Shown here: positions 8,735 to 17,433 of the stretch, in pieces
How positions within the stretch are numbered: position 1 is the stretch's first letter
How the letters are laid out: the number at the start of each line of letters is the position of its first letter
Assembly (NCBI GenBank): GCA_038226305.1
Contig: JBBRQN010000007.1
Location: 62,001-126,000 of the forward strand
Reading direction: 5' to 3'
From: JASLDZ01 sp038226305
GTDB lineage: Bacteria; Pseudomonadota; Alphaproteobacteria; Caulobacterales; Caulobacteraceae
DNA: 64,000 nt
Notes under the pieces: generated by a model
What the model was told of the DNA's origin: nothing
Databases searched by the model: none
What the model saw: only the letters and a program-made list of their open reading frames with translations
Program-made: the position numbers and the translations under genes

Positions 8735-9397
8735 TCAGATATTCCGCAGGCGGGAGGAGGGGATCGGCGAGGCCTCGGTGGCCTTGGGCGAGATCACCGT
8801 CCCGTCCGGCACGTCCTTCAGCACGAGGGCACCCGCGCCGATCACGCAGTCGGACCCGATGGTCACCCCGTCGCGGATGGTGGCGTTCACGCCGATGAAG
8901 CAGCGGTCGCCGATGGTGACGCTGCCCGACACCACGATGTGCGACGCGAGAAAGTTGTCCGCCCCGATAGTGGAGTGGTGCCCGATGTGGTTGCCCGACC
9001 AGAGCGTCGTGTTCTCGCCGATGCTGACGAAGGGCTGGATGGTGTTGTCCTCGAGGATGAATTGGTTCTCCCGCGCCTCGAAGGTCGAGAAGGTGGTGGC
9101 GCGGGAGCTGATGTAGGTCGCGGCGCGGTAGCCCTTGGCCCGGGCCTCGTCGAGCTTGCGGCGCCTAGCCTTGTTCAGCTCGCGGTAGCCCATGGCGATG
9201 AAGATCTCGAAGTCCGCTGGCGGATAGAGCGTCTCCACGGTCTCGAAGCTGACGACCGGGGCATCGCAGAACCGCTCCTGCGTGATGTAGGCGGCGTCCA
9301 GGGTGAAGGCTGCCACGCGGCGACCGGCGTCCTCGCGGAAATAGAAGGCCGCGAGCTCCCCGCTGTGGCCGGTTCCGAGGATGACGATGTCCTTCAA
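8735..9397 (-). CDS. NeuD/PglD-like sugar O- or N-acyltransferase (left-handed beta-helix)
   Basis: A 220-residue acyltransferase of the sialic-acid O-acetyltransferase NeuD / PglD group. The N-terminal half has a nucleotide-sugar-binding Rossmann-like start (DIVILGTGHSGELAAFYF); the C-terminal half carries hexapeptide repeats (GDRCFIGVNATIRDGVTIGSDCVIGAGALVLKD is the last run), which build the trimeric left-handed beta-helix that binds acetyl-CoA. Start is TTG at 9395-9397, inside a TTGA overlap with the stop of the upstream glycosyltransferase, so it is translationally coupled to it. It could acetylate the 4-amino sugar made by the nearby WecE-type aminotransferase, or an O-position on the glycan; the sequence does not decide. 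Confidence 0.87.
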   Translation of the reverse strand: MKDIVILGTGHSGELAAFYFREDAGRRVAAFTLDAAYITQERFCDAPVVSFETVETLYPPADFEIFIAMGYRELNKARRRKLDEARAKGYRAATYISSRATTFSTFEARENQFILEDNTIQPFVSIGENTTLWSGNHIGHHSTIGADNFLASHIVVSGSVTIGDRCFIGVNATIRDGVTIGSDCVIGAGALVLKDVPDGTVISPKATEASPIPSSRLRNI

Positions 9398-11577
9398 GCG
9401 CTGCGCTCCGCGGCGGCCAGCCAGCGGTCCGGCGCCGGGGGCGGCCCCAGATCGAAGGTGGCGGTGTCCAGGGTGAAGTTCGGGTTGTAGTGGCGTTCGC
9501 CGTCGATGGCTGTGCGCCAGCGGGTCTGCATCCAGGCCACCTCGCGGCGGGCGCGGTCGATCTTGTCGGCGTCCTGGTCGGAGCCGCGGCTGGCGGACTC
9601 GTGGTGCAGCAGCCGGGCGTAAGGCGTCCAGATCACCTTCAGCCCGGCCTCCCAGACGCGCAGGCACAGGTCGACGTCGTTGAAGGCCACGGTGAGGTTC
9701 TCCTCGTCCAGGCCGCCGAGCGCCTCGTAGACGGACTTGCGGATCGCCAGGCACGCGCCGGTGACGGCCGACACCTCCTGCGGAACCATCGCCCGGCCCA
9801 TGTAGCCCAGGGCGTCGCCCGGCGCGCCGATGTGGAAGTGGTCGCCGATGCCGGTGCGCACGCCGAGGAGCACACCCGCGTGCTGGATGCGCCCGTCGGG
9901 ATAGAACAGCTTGGCCCCCACCGCCCCCACCTCCGGCCGCACGACCTGCGCGACCATCTCGGTCAGCCAGTCGGGCTCCAGCGCCTCCACGTCGTTGTTC
10001 ATGAGCACCAGCACCTCGCCCGTGGCAGCGCGGGCGGCGGCGTTGTTGAGGGCCGAGAAGTTGAACGGCCGGTCGTCGCGCAGCACCTTGACCCGGGGGT
10101 CGGCGGCCAGGCGCGCGAACAGTTCGGCGGTCTGTGGCTCGACGCTGCCGTTGTCGACGATCACGAGTTCGAGGTCTGGATAGTCGGTGCGTTCCAGAAC
10201 CCCCTTGGCGCACTGCGCCAGGAGTTCGGCGCGGTCTCGGGTGGGCACCAGCACCGACACCCGGGGCAGAGGTTTCGGCAGGGCGTAGCGCACCCGGTGC
10301 CAGGTGGGCGCGACCCCGTGCGCCTCGACCGTGCCTGAGAGGCCGGTCCGCGCCAGATGCTCCTCCACCGCGCGGCGTCCGGCCGATGCCGAGCGGGCGG
10401 GGTCGCTCTCCGACATGGAGCGGCGGTCGCGCCGCCAGCGGTAGAGCGGGAAGGGCAGGTGGCGCACGGCCTCCGCCCCGACCGCGTCCACGACGCGGAG
10501 CACGAGGTCGTAATCCTGGCTGCCGCCGAACCCCTCTCGCAGGCCGCCAAGACGCAGGTAGAGGTCGCGGCGCAGGGCGCAGAAGTGGTTCACCGCGTTC
10601 TGCGCCCGCATCAGCTCGGCGTTCCAGCCGAACTTGAAGTGCGGGTCCGAAGGCGTCTCGCCGTCCAGCCGGTCCTCGTCGCTGAACAGGAGCTGCGCGT
10701 CGGGGTGCGCCGAAAACTCCAGGGCGTAGAGGGCGAGGGCATCGGGCGCGATCAGGTCGTCGTGGTCGAGGAAGGCGACGAACTTCCCGGTGGCGGCCTG
10801 CGCCCCGGCGTTGGTGGCGGCGACGACGCCCTGCGCCGTCTCGTGGCGGATCAGGCGGATGCGGTCGTCCGACGCCCGGGCCCGGTCCAGCACCCCGCGC
10901 ACGGCCGGATCGCGTGAGCCGTCGTCCACCAGCACCAGCTCCCAGTTCGGGTTGATCTGGGCGATCACCGACTGGATCGCCGCGTCCATCCACCCGGGCT
11001 CCGGGTCGTGGACGGGAGTGACGATGGAGAAGCTCGGGCCGATCTGGCGGGCCGCGAAAACGGCCGCGAGCCGCGCGTGCCGGTCCGCGACGGCGGGGGC
11101 GTGATCCACCAGCCACTGCTCGTAGGCTGACAGGGGCGGGGCAGGCTCTGCCGACGGCGCGACATCCCGCGTGACCGACGCGACAGGCTCGGCGGAGAGC
11201 TCCACTCGGCCCGGCTCCGGCTCCGGAGCGGTCGGGAGCGCGGCTGCGGTCGTGGGTCCGCGCTTCAGGCGCCGCGTCATGGCGCGCAGGGGTCGGGTCA
11301 GCCGCCAGGAGGTGGAGGCTTCCATGCCGTGTACCCGCCGCAGGAGCTCGGCGGCTTCCCGGTGGAAGGCGGCTTCGGCGGTGAGTGCTTTCGCAGCCTC
11401 GTCCCTGCAAGCCTGCTCGGCCTCGCGCAGCTTCGCTTCGAGCACCCAGCCAGCCTCCCGCGCTTCCTGCAGGCGGGCGTCGAGGCCCGCGGCTTCGGCC
11501 TCGGCGTCGCGCAGGCCTGCCTGTGCGGCAGCGAGGCGTCGGCGGAGGACCTGTTCTGTGAGGGTGTCGTCGGGCAT
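9394..11577 (-). CDS. Two-domain GT2 glycosyltransferase with N-terminal coiled coil
   Basis: A 727-residue protein. Residues 5-85 are a long Ala/Glu/Arg coiled coil and residues 88-98 read STSWRLTRPLR, the locus-wide tail motif. Two family-2 GT-A domains follow: the first from about 180 (FSIVTPVHDPEPGWMDAAI, VDDGS, FLDHDDLIAPDAL), the second from about 440 (VSVLVPTRDRAELLAQC, VDNGS, LMNNDVEALEPDW, GACLAIRKSVYEALGGLDE, FNDVDLCLRVWEAGL). Both keep the acidic D-x-D-like motif and both look active. Such tandem GT2 proteins build O-antigen backbones, adding two residues or extending rhamnan-like chains. Start ATG 11575-11577; it is divergent from the next gene by 45 bases and first in the leftward operon 11577-7824. 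Confidence 0.9.
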   Translation of the reverse strand: MPDDTLTEQVLRRRLAAAQAGLRDAEAEAAGLDARLQEAREAGWVLEAKLREAEQACRDEAAKALTAEAAFHREAAELLRRVHGMEASTSWRLTRPLRAMTRRLKRGPTTAAALPTAPEPEPGRVELSAEPVASVTRDVAPSAEPAPPLSAYEQWLVDHAPAVADRHARLAAVFAARQIGPSFSIVTPVHDPEPGWMDAAIQSVIAQINPNWELVLVDDGSRDPAVRGVLDRARASDDRIRLIRHETAQGVVAATNAGAQAATGKFVAFLDHDDLIAPDALALYALEFSAHPDAQLLFSDEDRLDGETPSDPHFKFGWNAELMRAQNAVNHFCALRRDLYLRLGGLREGFGGSQDYDLVLRVVDAVGAEAVRHLPFPLYRWRRDRRSMSESDPARSASAGRRAVEEHLARTGLSGTVEAHGVAPTWHRVRYALPKPLPRVSVLVPTRDRAELLAQCAKGVLERTDYPDLELVIVDNGSVEPQTAELFARLAADPRVKVLRDDRPFNFSALNNAAARAATGEVLVLMNNDVEALEPDWLTEMVAQVVRPEVGAVGAKLFYPDGRIQHAGVLLGVRTGIGDHFHIGAPGDALGYMGRAMVPQEVSAVTGACLAIRKSVYEALGGLDEENLTVAFNDVDLCLRVWEAGLKVIWTPYARLLHHESASRGSDQDADKIDRARREVAWMQTRWRTAIDGERHYNPNFTLDTATFDLGPPPAPDRWLAAAERSA

Positions 11578-11622
11578 CGCGAGGCGGCTGTTCGGTTCCC
11601 CTATAGAGGCTAAGGGCCGATC

Positions 11623-12999
11623 ATGCGAAGACCTGCGCATCGCCCGCAGCCGCCCGACGCCTTTGTGACCGATCAGCCCCCAGCCTCAAGCCCCAGGCTC
11701 GCGCGACCGGCGGGGATCGGCTCGCCCTTCCCCGACTGGGCGTGGGCCGAGCTGCAGGACTTGGCGACGCTCGACCCGCGCCTCTACGAGCAGCTCGACG
11801 TCTACGAGTACAGCTTCCGCCCGCCGGAGGAGGCTGGCCCTCGCCTGACGGAGGCCTACGAGCGGCTGAAGCCGGTGCTGTCGCCCGCCCCCCTGGCGGT
11901 GTTCCTGTTTTCCTGGCTGAAGCGGGGCGGGGCCGAGTTCGTCGGCGCCAACCTCGTGCGCGAGGCCCAGGCCGCCTATGGCGCGGAGAACGTGCTGGTC
12001 CTGGTGCTGGACTGGCCCGTGACCGAGGCGCGCGACTGGCTGGCGGACGACACGCGCCTCTGCACCCTGATGGTCGATGCGCCCGAGCTGTCCCGGGAGG
12101 ACCGCAAGGCCTTCGCCCTGAATTACCTCGCCGGGATGCGGCCGCTGCTGGTGATGAACTGCAACAGCGGCATCGGCTGGGACATCTATCGCGAGCACGG
12201 GGCGGCGCTGAAGGCGCACACCCGGCTCGGCGCCTTCGCCTTCTGCTTCGACTACACGGATGCGGGCCTGGCCGTCGGCTACCCCGCCAGTCACCTGCCC
12301 GAGGCCCTGCCGCATCTGGACGTGGTGATCAGCGACCACGAGGGGTTCGCCGACCGCTTCGACGCGCTCTTCGCTCCGCCGCCCGAACAGCTGGAGCGCA
12401 TCCACGCCCTCTACCAGCCGATCGAGTTCATCGGCCCGCCCGCTCAGGCCCGGCGTGAGCGCAAGGGGCGGCCGAGCGTGGTCTGGGCCAGCCGCATCTG
12501 TCGGCAGAAGCGCCCCGAACTCGTGATCGAGATCGCGCGGCTACGCCCCGAGTACGACTTCGTCGTCTACGGCGACCTCTACGAACCCGAGGCCTATGCG
12601 CTGGAGGCGTTCGCAGGGGAGAACCTGCGCCATGCCGGGAGCTTCCGCACCCTTCGCGACCTTCCGACCGAGACGTTCGACGCCTTCCTCTACACCGCCC
12701 TCTACGACGGACTGCCCAACATCGTGCTGGCGGCCGGGGCGGCGGGCCTGCCGGTGGTCACGGCCGCGGTGGGGGGGCTGCCCGAGGTGATCGACTCCAC
12801 CACCGGCTGGCTCGTGCCGCAGGACGCCCCGGCGCAGGCCTATGCGGAAGCGCTGGACCGGCTGTTCGCCGACCCGCAAGGCGGCTTCGACCGGGCGCAG
12901 GCGCTCTATGCCCGGCTCGAGGCGCGACACACGGCGCAGGCCTATCGCGAGCGCATCGCCGCCCTGCGCCTGTTCGCCTCCGCGGGGACAAACGGGTGA
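11623..12999 (+). CDS. GT4-family glycosyltransferase
   Basis: A 458-residue GT-B fold protein. The C-terminal half has the GT4 donor-binding signature: VWASRICRQKRPELVIEIARL, YDFVVYGDLYEPEAY, then LPTETFDAFLYTALYDGLPNIVLAAGAAGLPVVTA and GGLPEVI. The N-terminal half (FSWLKRGGAEFVGANLVREA) resembles acceptor-binding regions of this family. The ATG at 11623 gives an N-terminus rich in Pro and Arg that looks weak; GTG at 11665 (VTDQPPASS) is a plausible alternative start. The stop overlaps the GTG of the next glycosyltransferase by 4 bases, so the two are probably made together and act in the same glycan. Linkage and donor are not deducible. Confidence 0.87.
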   Translation: MRRPAHRPQPPDAFVTDQPPASSPRLARPAGIGSPFPDWAWAELQDLATLDPRLYEQLDVYEYSFRPPEEAGPRLTEAYERLKPVLSPAPLAVFLFSWLKRGGAEFVGANLVREAQAAYGAENVLVLVLDWPVTEARDWLADDTRLCTLMVDAPELSREDRKAFALNYLAGMRPLLVMNCNSGIGWDIYREHGAALKAHTRLGAFAFCFDYTDAGLAVGYPASHLPEALPHLDVVISDHEGFADRFDALFAPPPEQLERIHALYQPIEFIGPPAQARRERKGRPSVVWASRICRQKRPELVIEIARLRPEYDFVVYGDLYEPEAYALEAFAGENLRHAGSFRTLRDLPTETFDAFLYTALYDGLPNIVLAAGAAGLPVVTAAVGGLPEVIDSTTGWLVPQDAPAQAYAEALDRLFADPQGGFDRAQALYARLEARHTAQAYRERIAALRLFASAGTNG

Positions 13000-14696
13000 G
13001 GCCGCGCCTTTCCGTCGTGATCGCGGGGGGCCAAGCGGACCGCCTGCGCACCACCCTCGCCAGCGTGGAGGCCGCCCTCGCCGCTTGGCGGGACGAGGCG
13101 GAGATCATCACCGCGGTGCAGGCCTCGACCCACACGGCCGCGGCCCTGGCGACGGGCCTGAACGTGGCCCTTCTGGCTACGGGCGATCTGGTGGGCCGCG
13201 GCTATTTCAGAACGCTCCTCGGGGTGCTGGACGAGGCGGACGATGCGCCCCTCGTGGTGCGGCCCAAGGCCACCGTCACCTATGGGGCCCGGCCCCAGAT
13301 CCGCATCCGGCACGGGCTGGAGAGCGACGCCTTCCGCACCGCGGGCCTCCTGTTCGCCGCCCCGTTCGCGCCGCCGCTGGCCGCGCGGCGCGCGCTCCTC
13401 GCCTCCCTGCCGGATCGCCCGTGGGACGCGGCCGCCGACTGGCGCTGGACGGCCGAGACCCTGGCGATGGGTGTGCGCCATGTGGCCGTGACCGGGGCCC
13501 TGCACGTGGCGTGGTCGCCCACCCTGGCCGCCGAGCCTGCCCCCGCGGAGCCGCATTTCCTGTTCACCGGCGAAGCGATGCCGCTGGAGGTGACCGGCCG
13601 CATCCCGGCGTGGACACCGCCGCGCCTGCCCTTTGCCGGCAAGGCGGATCTGTTTGGCGGCGCGCTGGGTGATCCGGCGGCCGGTTTCCCGCCTTCGCCC
13701 CCGGCCTCCGGACGCGACGAGGGTGAGGCCTGGGACAAGCCCGCCTATGCTGCGGCCGTCGGGGTGCTCACCGGGCTGGGTCTCCTGCCTGCGGTCACCG
13801 CCGTCCTTCCCAACTACAACTACGCCCGCCACCTGGCCGACCGCCTGCGCCAGATCGACGGCCAGACCCTGCCGGTGTCGGAGATCGTGGTGCTGGACGA
13901 TGCCTCCAGCGACGACAGCCTCGAGGTGGTGCGCGCCGTGGCACCCACCTTGCGCGCGCCGGTGCGGTTGATCGTCAACGCCGCCAACTCGGGCTCCGCC
14001 TTTCGGCAGTGGGAGCGGGGCGCGAAGGCGGCGCGGGGCGAGCTCGTGTGGATCGCCGAGGCCGACGATGTGGCCGAGCCCGAATTTCTCGCCGCCCTCG
14101 CCCCCGCCTTCGACGACCCCCGCACCGCCATGGCGCAGAGCCAGTCCCGCCAGCTTGGGCCCGACGGCGAGGTGGTGTGGGCCGACTACTCCCCCTACCT
14201 CGCCGAGGTGGGGGCGGAGCGTTGGGGGAAAAGCTTCTCCGCCGACGGCCGGGCGCATATCGCCGCGACGCTGACCACGATGAACACCATTCCGAACGCC
14301 AGCGCGGTGCTGTTCCGCCGCGAGGTGCTGCTGGCCGTCCTGGCCGAGGAGGCGGGGGCGCTGGCGGGCTACCGCCTGGCGGGCGACTGGCTGGTTTATC
14401 TCGGCCTGCTGGCGAGGGGGCGGTTCTATTTCTGCGACCGGGTGCTGAACGGGCATCGGGTGCATCCCGCCAGCGTCACGCAGTCGGCGCTGACGCCCCT
14501 GGACCGGGTGCTGGAGGTCGGGCGCATGCAGGCGCAGGCGCGCGCCCGATCGGCTCCCTCGCCGAAGGCCATCGACGCGGCCACCGCCTACCTGCAGAAA
14601 CAGTACGACTGGTTCGGCCTGGCCGCGCCGGGGCGGGAGCACGTCTACGACCATCCGAGCTTCGGGGCGCTGCGCCCACCACCGCCCCCGACCTGA
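12996..14696 (+). CDS. GT2 glycosyltransferase with a degenerate N-terminal GT-A-like half
   Basis: A 566-residue protein started at GTG 12996 (GTGA overlap with the preceding stop). The C-terminal half from about residue 264 is a normal family-2 domain: VTAVLPNYNYARHLADRL, VLDDASSDDS, WIAEADDVAEPEFL (about 354), then GYRLAGDWLVYLGLLARG. The first 220 residues start like a GT-A fold (LSVVIAGGQADRLRTTLASVEAAL) but show no D-x-D, so this half may be catalytically dead or serve another role. The two halves are joined by a linker (PSPPASGRDEGEAW, about 229-242) that is low in complexity. It acts with the coupled GT4 protein upstream in glycan assembly; donor unknown. Confidence 0.85.
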   Translation: MRPRLSVVIAGGQADRLRTTLASVEAALAAWRDEAEIITAVQASTHTAAALATGLNVALLATGDLVGRGYFRTLLGVLDEADDAPLVVRPKATVTYGARPQIRIRHGLESDAFRTAGLLFAAPFAPPLAARRALLASLPDRPWDAAADWRWTAETLAMGVRHVAVTGALHVAWSPTLAAEPAPAEPHFLFTGEAMPLEVTGRIPAWTPPRLPFAGKADLFGGALGDPAAGFPPSPPASGRDEGEAWDKPAYAAAVGVLTGLGLLPAVTAVLPNYNYARHLADRLRQIDGQTLPVSEIVVLDDASSDDSLEVVRAVAPTLRAPVRLIVNAANSGSAFRQWERGAKAARGELVWIAEADDVAEPEFLAALAPAFDDPRTAMAQSQSRQLGPDGEVVWADYSPYLAEVGAERWGKSFSADGRAHIAATLTTMNTIPNASAVLFRREVLLAVLAEEAGALAGYRLAGDWLVYLGLLARGRFYFCDRVLNGHRVHPASVTQSALTPLDRVLEVGRMQAQARARSAPSPKAIDAATAYLQKQYDWFGLAAPGREHVYDHPSFGALRPPPPPT

Positions 14697-14790
14697 CCGC
14701 CACGCGTGAGCGAGCCGCAGTTGCGATCCTCGCCAGCGAAAGAGACACTGCAACGCCCGCTCAGATGCAGGCAGAGGAACTCGCCCGCCT

Positions 14791-15588
14791 ATGTTTCGAC
14801 TGTATCAAAACGGTTTCTCGATGGTCGACACCGTTCGCGTGGTGCTGGCGCAGCTCGACTTCGTGATGGAACCCACAGACCGGGTGCTGGACGTGGGCTG
14901 CGGCGCCGGCGGGCTCGTCTATGAGTTTCGCGACCAGGGCTTCGACGGCTGGGGCTTCGACATCCACGACCGGGTGACCTACCGCGACCCTGCCGACAAG
15001 CGCTTCTTCGGCTTCACCGAAGACGTGGGCCGCACGACCGCCGACACCACGGTGGATCCGAACAGCTATCTGATGCCGTTCCCGGACAATACGTTCGACC
15101 TGATCGTCTCCACCTCGGTGATGGAGCACGTGCTCGACCTCGACGCCTTCATGCGCGAGGGGCACCGGGTGCTGAAGCCGGGCGGCATCGGCCTGCACTT
15201 CTATCCCTCGCGGAACATGCTGGTGGAGCCGCACATCTACGTGCCGCTGGGCACGCGCCTGCAGAAGAAGTGGTGGTTCGACCTGTGGGCGGCCTTGGGC
15301 GTGCGCAATGAATGGGAAGAGGGCATGCCCGCCAAGCAGGTGGCCCAGATCAACTACGACTACTCCAAGACGGGCATCAGCTATCTCACCTGGAAGGAGA
15401 TCCTCGCTAGGGCCGGAAACTACTTCTGGGAAGTGCGCGACGAGACGCCCAAGTTCCTTCACAAGGATTCTCTGAAAGAGAATCTGCGATCGAAATGGCG
15501 GGCGATCCGGCAGCCGAAGCCCCTGCGCTCGTACTCGCTGACCCAGCGATCCAAGCTGCTTTACACCCGCAAGAAGGACGCGGCCTGA
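14791..15588 (+). CDS. Class I SAM-dependent methyltransferase
   Basis: A 265-residue methyltransferase with the SAM glycine loop VLDVGCGAGGLVYEF at about residues 32-46 and the Methyltransf_11-type motif FDLIVSTSVMEHVLDLDAFMREGHRVLKPGG at about 107-137. The C-terminal part is rich in Trp, Tyr and Lys and ends LTQRSKLLYTRKKDAA, which may contact membrane or a lipid-linked glycan. ATG 14791. It sits 94 bases after a glycosyltransferase and 165 bases before the ABC exporter genes. A terminal methyl group can act as the stop signal for ABC-exported O-antigens in other bacteria, so a capping role is one possibility, but that is inference only. Confidence 0.85.
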   Translation: MFRLYQNGFSMVDTVRVVLAQLDFVMEPTDRVLDVGCGAGGLVYEFRDQGFDGWGFDIHDRVTYRDPADKRFFGFTEDVGRTTADTTVDPNSYLMPFPDNTFDLIVSTSVMEHVLDLDAFMREGHRVLKPGGIGLHFYPSRNMLVEPHIYVPLGTRLQKKWWFDLWAALGVRNEWEEGMPAKQVAQINYDYSKTGISYLTWKEILARAGNYFWEVRDETPKFLHKDSLKENLRSKWRAIRQPKPLRSYSLTQRSKLLYTRKKDAA

Positions 15589-15753
15589 GAACCGGATGCG
15601 ATCTCCCGGCAGGCAGGCGGCAGCCGGCAGACCCGCGTCAGGGTTGCCCCGGCCGGGGAGGCGCGATAGACGGATCGAATTGTCCGGGCCTCTAGAAATC
15701 AGCCCCCCGCATACCGGCAGCCTGCATCGGCAAGCCGCTTTTCTGGAACGAGC

Positions 15754-16587
15754 GTGACGGAAACGACCACCCATCTGGCCGCGCGCGGATCGTATGCGGT
15801 CGAGGTGCAGGGCGCGGCCAAGGAATTCGCGAACTCCCTGCGGGGAGCCCGCATTTGGCGCGTTCTGGCCATGAACGACATTCTGGCGCGCTACCGCGGG
15901 TCGCTCATCGGCCCGTTCTGGATCACCCTGACCCAGGGTGCCTTCGTGCTCGGGATCGGGCTGCTCTATTCGCAGCTCTTCAAGATGTCGACGAAGGACT
16001 ACATCCCGCTTCTCGCCAACGGCGTGATCCTGTGGGGCCTGTTCGCCAGCATCATTCTGGAGGGCTGCGAGACGTTCATCTACAGCGCCTCCATCATCAA
16101 GCAGACGTCGCTGCCCCTTCCCTCGTTCCTGTGGCGGGTGGTGACGCGCAACCTGATCATCTTCCTGCATCAGGCCGTGGTGCTGGTCATCGTGGCGCTC
16201 TGGTTTGGCTACCTCCTGAAGATCCAGCTCTGGTGGGCCGTGATCGGGATCGCGCTCGGCGTCGTCAACGTGGCGTGGATGGGCCTCGTGGTCGGCATCA
16301 TCTGCACCCGCTTCCGCGACATGCCGCAGGTGATCGGCTCGGCCATGCAGATGCTGTTCTTCCTGACGCCGGTGCTGTGGGATCCCAAGCAGGCCTCGCC
16401 GAAGGCCGCGGCGCTGCTGTCGGTCAACCCATTCTATCACATGCTCGCCGTGACCCGGGATCCGCTCATGGGGCGCACGCCGCACCTGAACAGCTTCATC
16501 GTGCTCATCGTCATGGCGGTGGTGGGCTGGCTGGCGGCCTTCGCCTTCTTCGCGGGCGTCCGTCGCCGCGTCGTCCACTATCTCTGA
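15754..16587 (+). CDS. ABC-2 type polysaccharide export permease (Wzm-like)
   Basis: A 277-residue membrane protein with about six hydrophobic segments (residues about 48-70, 83-100, 128-155, 160-185, 198-213 and 246-268) and the ABC-2 landmarks RGSLIGPFWITL and MLFFLTPVLWDPKQ. It would form the membrane channel that moves a lipid-linked polysaccharide across the inner membrane. Start is GTG at 15754 with a GGAACGAG-type ribosome site just upstream. The 165 bases before it contain no other gene that I can support. Its partner ATPase follows 6 bases after the stop. This makes ABC-dependent export, rather than a Wzx/Wzy route, the likely path for the glycan of this locus. Confidence 0.92.
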   Translation: MTETTTHLAARGSYAVEVQGAAKEFANSLRGARIWRVLAMNDILARYRGSLIGPFWITLTQGAFVLGIGLLYSQLFKMSTKDYIPLLANGVILWGLFASIILEGCETFIYSASIIKQTSLPLPSFLWRVVTRNLIIFLHQAVVLVIVALWFGYLLKIQLWWAVIGIALGVVNVAWMGLVVGIICTRFRDMPQVIGSAMQMLFFLTPVLWDPKQASPKAAALLSVNPFYHMLAVTRDPLMGRTPHLNSFIVLIVMAVVGWLAAFAFFAGVRRRVVHYL

Positions 16588-16593
16588 GCGATC

Positions 16594-17385
16594 ATGGCCA
16601 GCATCGACGTTCGCGGACTCACGATCCAGTTTCCGGTCTACGGAGCCGACACGCGCTCCATCAAGCGCCACTTCACGCGGATCGCCGTGGGCGGGATGCT
16701 GGGCCGTCGCAAGGGCTCGAGCCTGCCGGTCGTGGTCGCCCTGCAGAACATCAGCCTCAGCCTCAAGTCCGGCGACCGCCTCGGCCTGATCGGGTTCAAC
16801 GGCGCGGGCAAGACCACGCTCCTGCGCGCCCTGGCCGGCGTCTACACCCCTGACGAGGGCACCGTGACCGTGACCGGTCGCATCGCCTCCCTGCTCGACG
16901 TGGGCGTCGGCATGGACATGTTCGCCACGGGCTATGAGAACATCCGCCTGCGCGGCCTGATCGCGGGCCTCAGCGACAAGCAGATCAAGGCCAAGGTCGA
17001 CGAGATCGCCGCCTTCTCGGGCCTCGGTTCCTACCTGGCTATGCCGCTCAAGGCCTATTCCTCCGGCATGCAGGGCCGCCTGGCCTTCGCCGTCGCCACT
17101 TCCATCGAGTGCGACGTGCTGCTCATGGACGAGTGGCTGTCGGTGGGCGACGTGAACTTCCGCGCCCAGGCGCAGGCCCGGCTGATGTCGCTGGTGAACC
17201 AGTCGTCCATCGTCGTCCTGGCCAGCCACGACCCGACGCTGGTGAAGACGCTCTGCAACAAGTTCATCGTTCTGGACGGCGGCCACGCTTCCGAGGTCTA
17301 CGACGTTGAACTCATGGACGACGTCTACAGCGGCGTCGTGGGCGGGGTTGGATCGCTTCTGCCGCAGCCGGTCGCTGCCGAATAA
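16594..17385 (+). CDS. Polysaccharide ABC exporter ATP-binding protein (Wzt-like, short form)
   Basis: A 263-residue ATPase: Walker A GFNGAGKTT (about residues 67-75), ABC signature YSSGMQGRLAFA (about 155), Walker B CDVLLMDEW (about 173) and the switch His in LASHDPTLV. Its closest look is to KpsT/Wzt/TagH-type exporters, which have an extended N-terminal Y-loop region. It ends shortly after the nucleotide-binding domain, so it lacks the C-terminal carbohydrate-binding domain of E. coli O9a-type Wzt. That favours an exporter that does not read a terminal sugar modification. ATG 16594; it pairs with the permease 6 bases upstream. Confidence 0.92.
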   Translation: MASIDVRGLTIQFPVYGADTRSIKRHFTRIAVGGMLGRRKGSSLPVVVALQNISLSLKSGDRLGLIGFNGAGKTTLLRALAGVYTPDEGTVTVTGRIASLLDVGVGMDMFATGYENIRLRGLIAGLSDKQIKAKVDEIAAFSGLGSYLAMPLKAYSSGMQGRLAFAVATSIECDVLLMDEWLSVGDVNFRAQAQARLMSLVNQSSIVVLASHDPTLVKTLCNKFIVLDGGHASEVYDVELMDDVYSGVVGGVGSLLPQPVAAE

Positions 17386-17433
17386 TTCACTTTCAGGGGT
17401 CCGACCGCGCTTACCGGCGCGGCGGTTGAACGC

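Noticed and set aside
13660..13740. An inserted palindromic peptide-coding element in the GT2 linker (PSPPASGRDEGEAW)
   Set aside because: The DNA resembles such elements in wording but I could not fold it into a clear palindrome.
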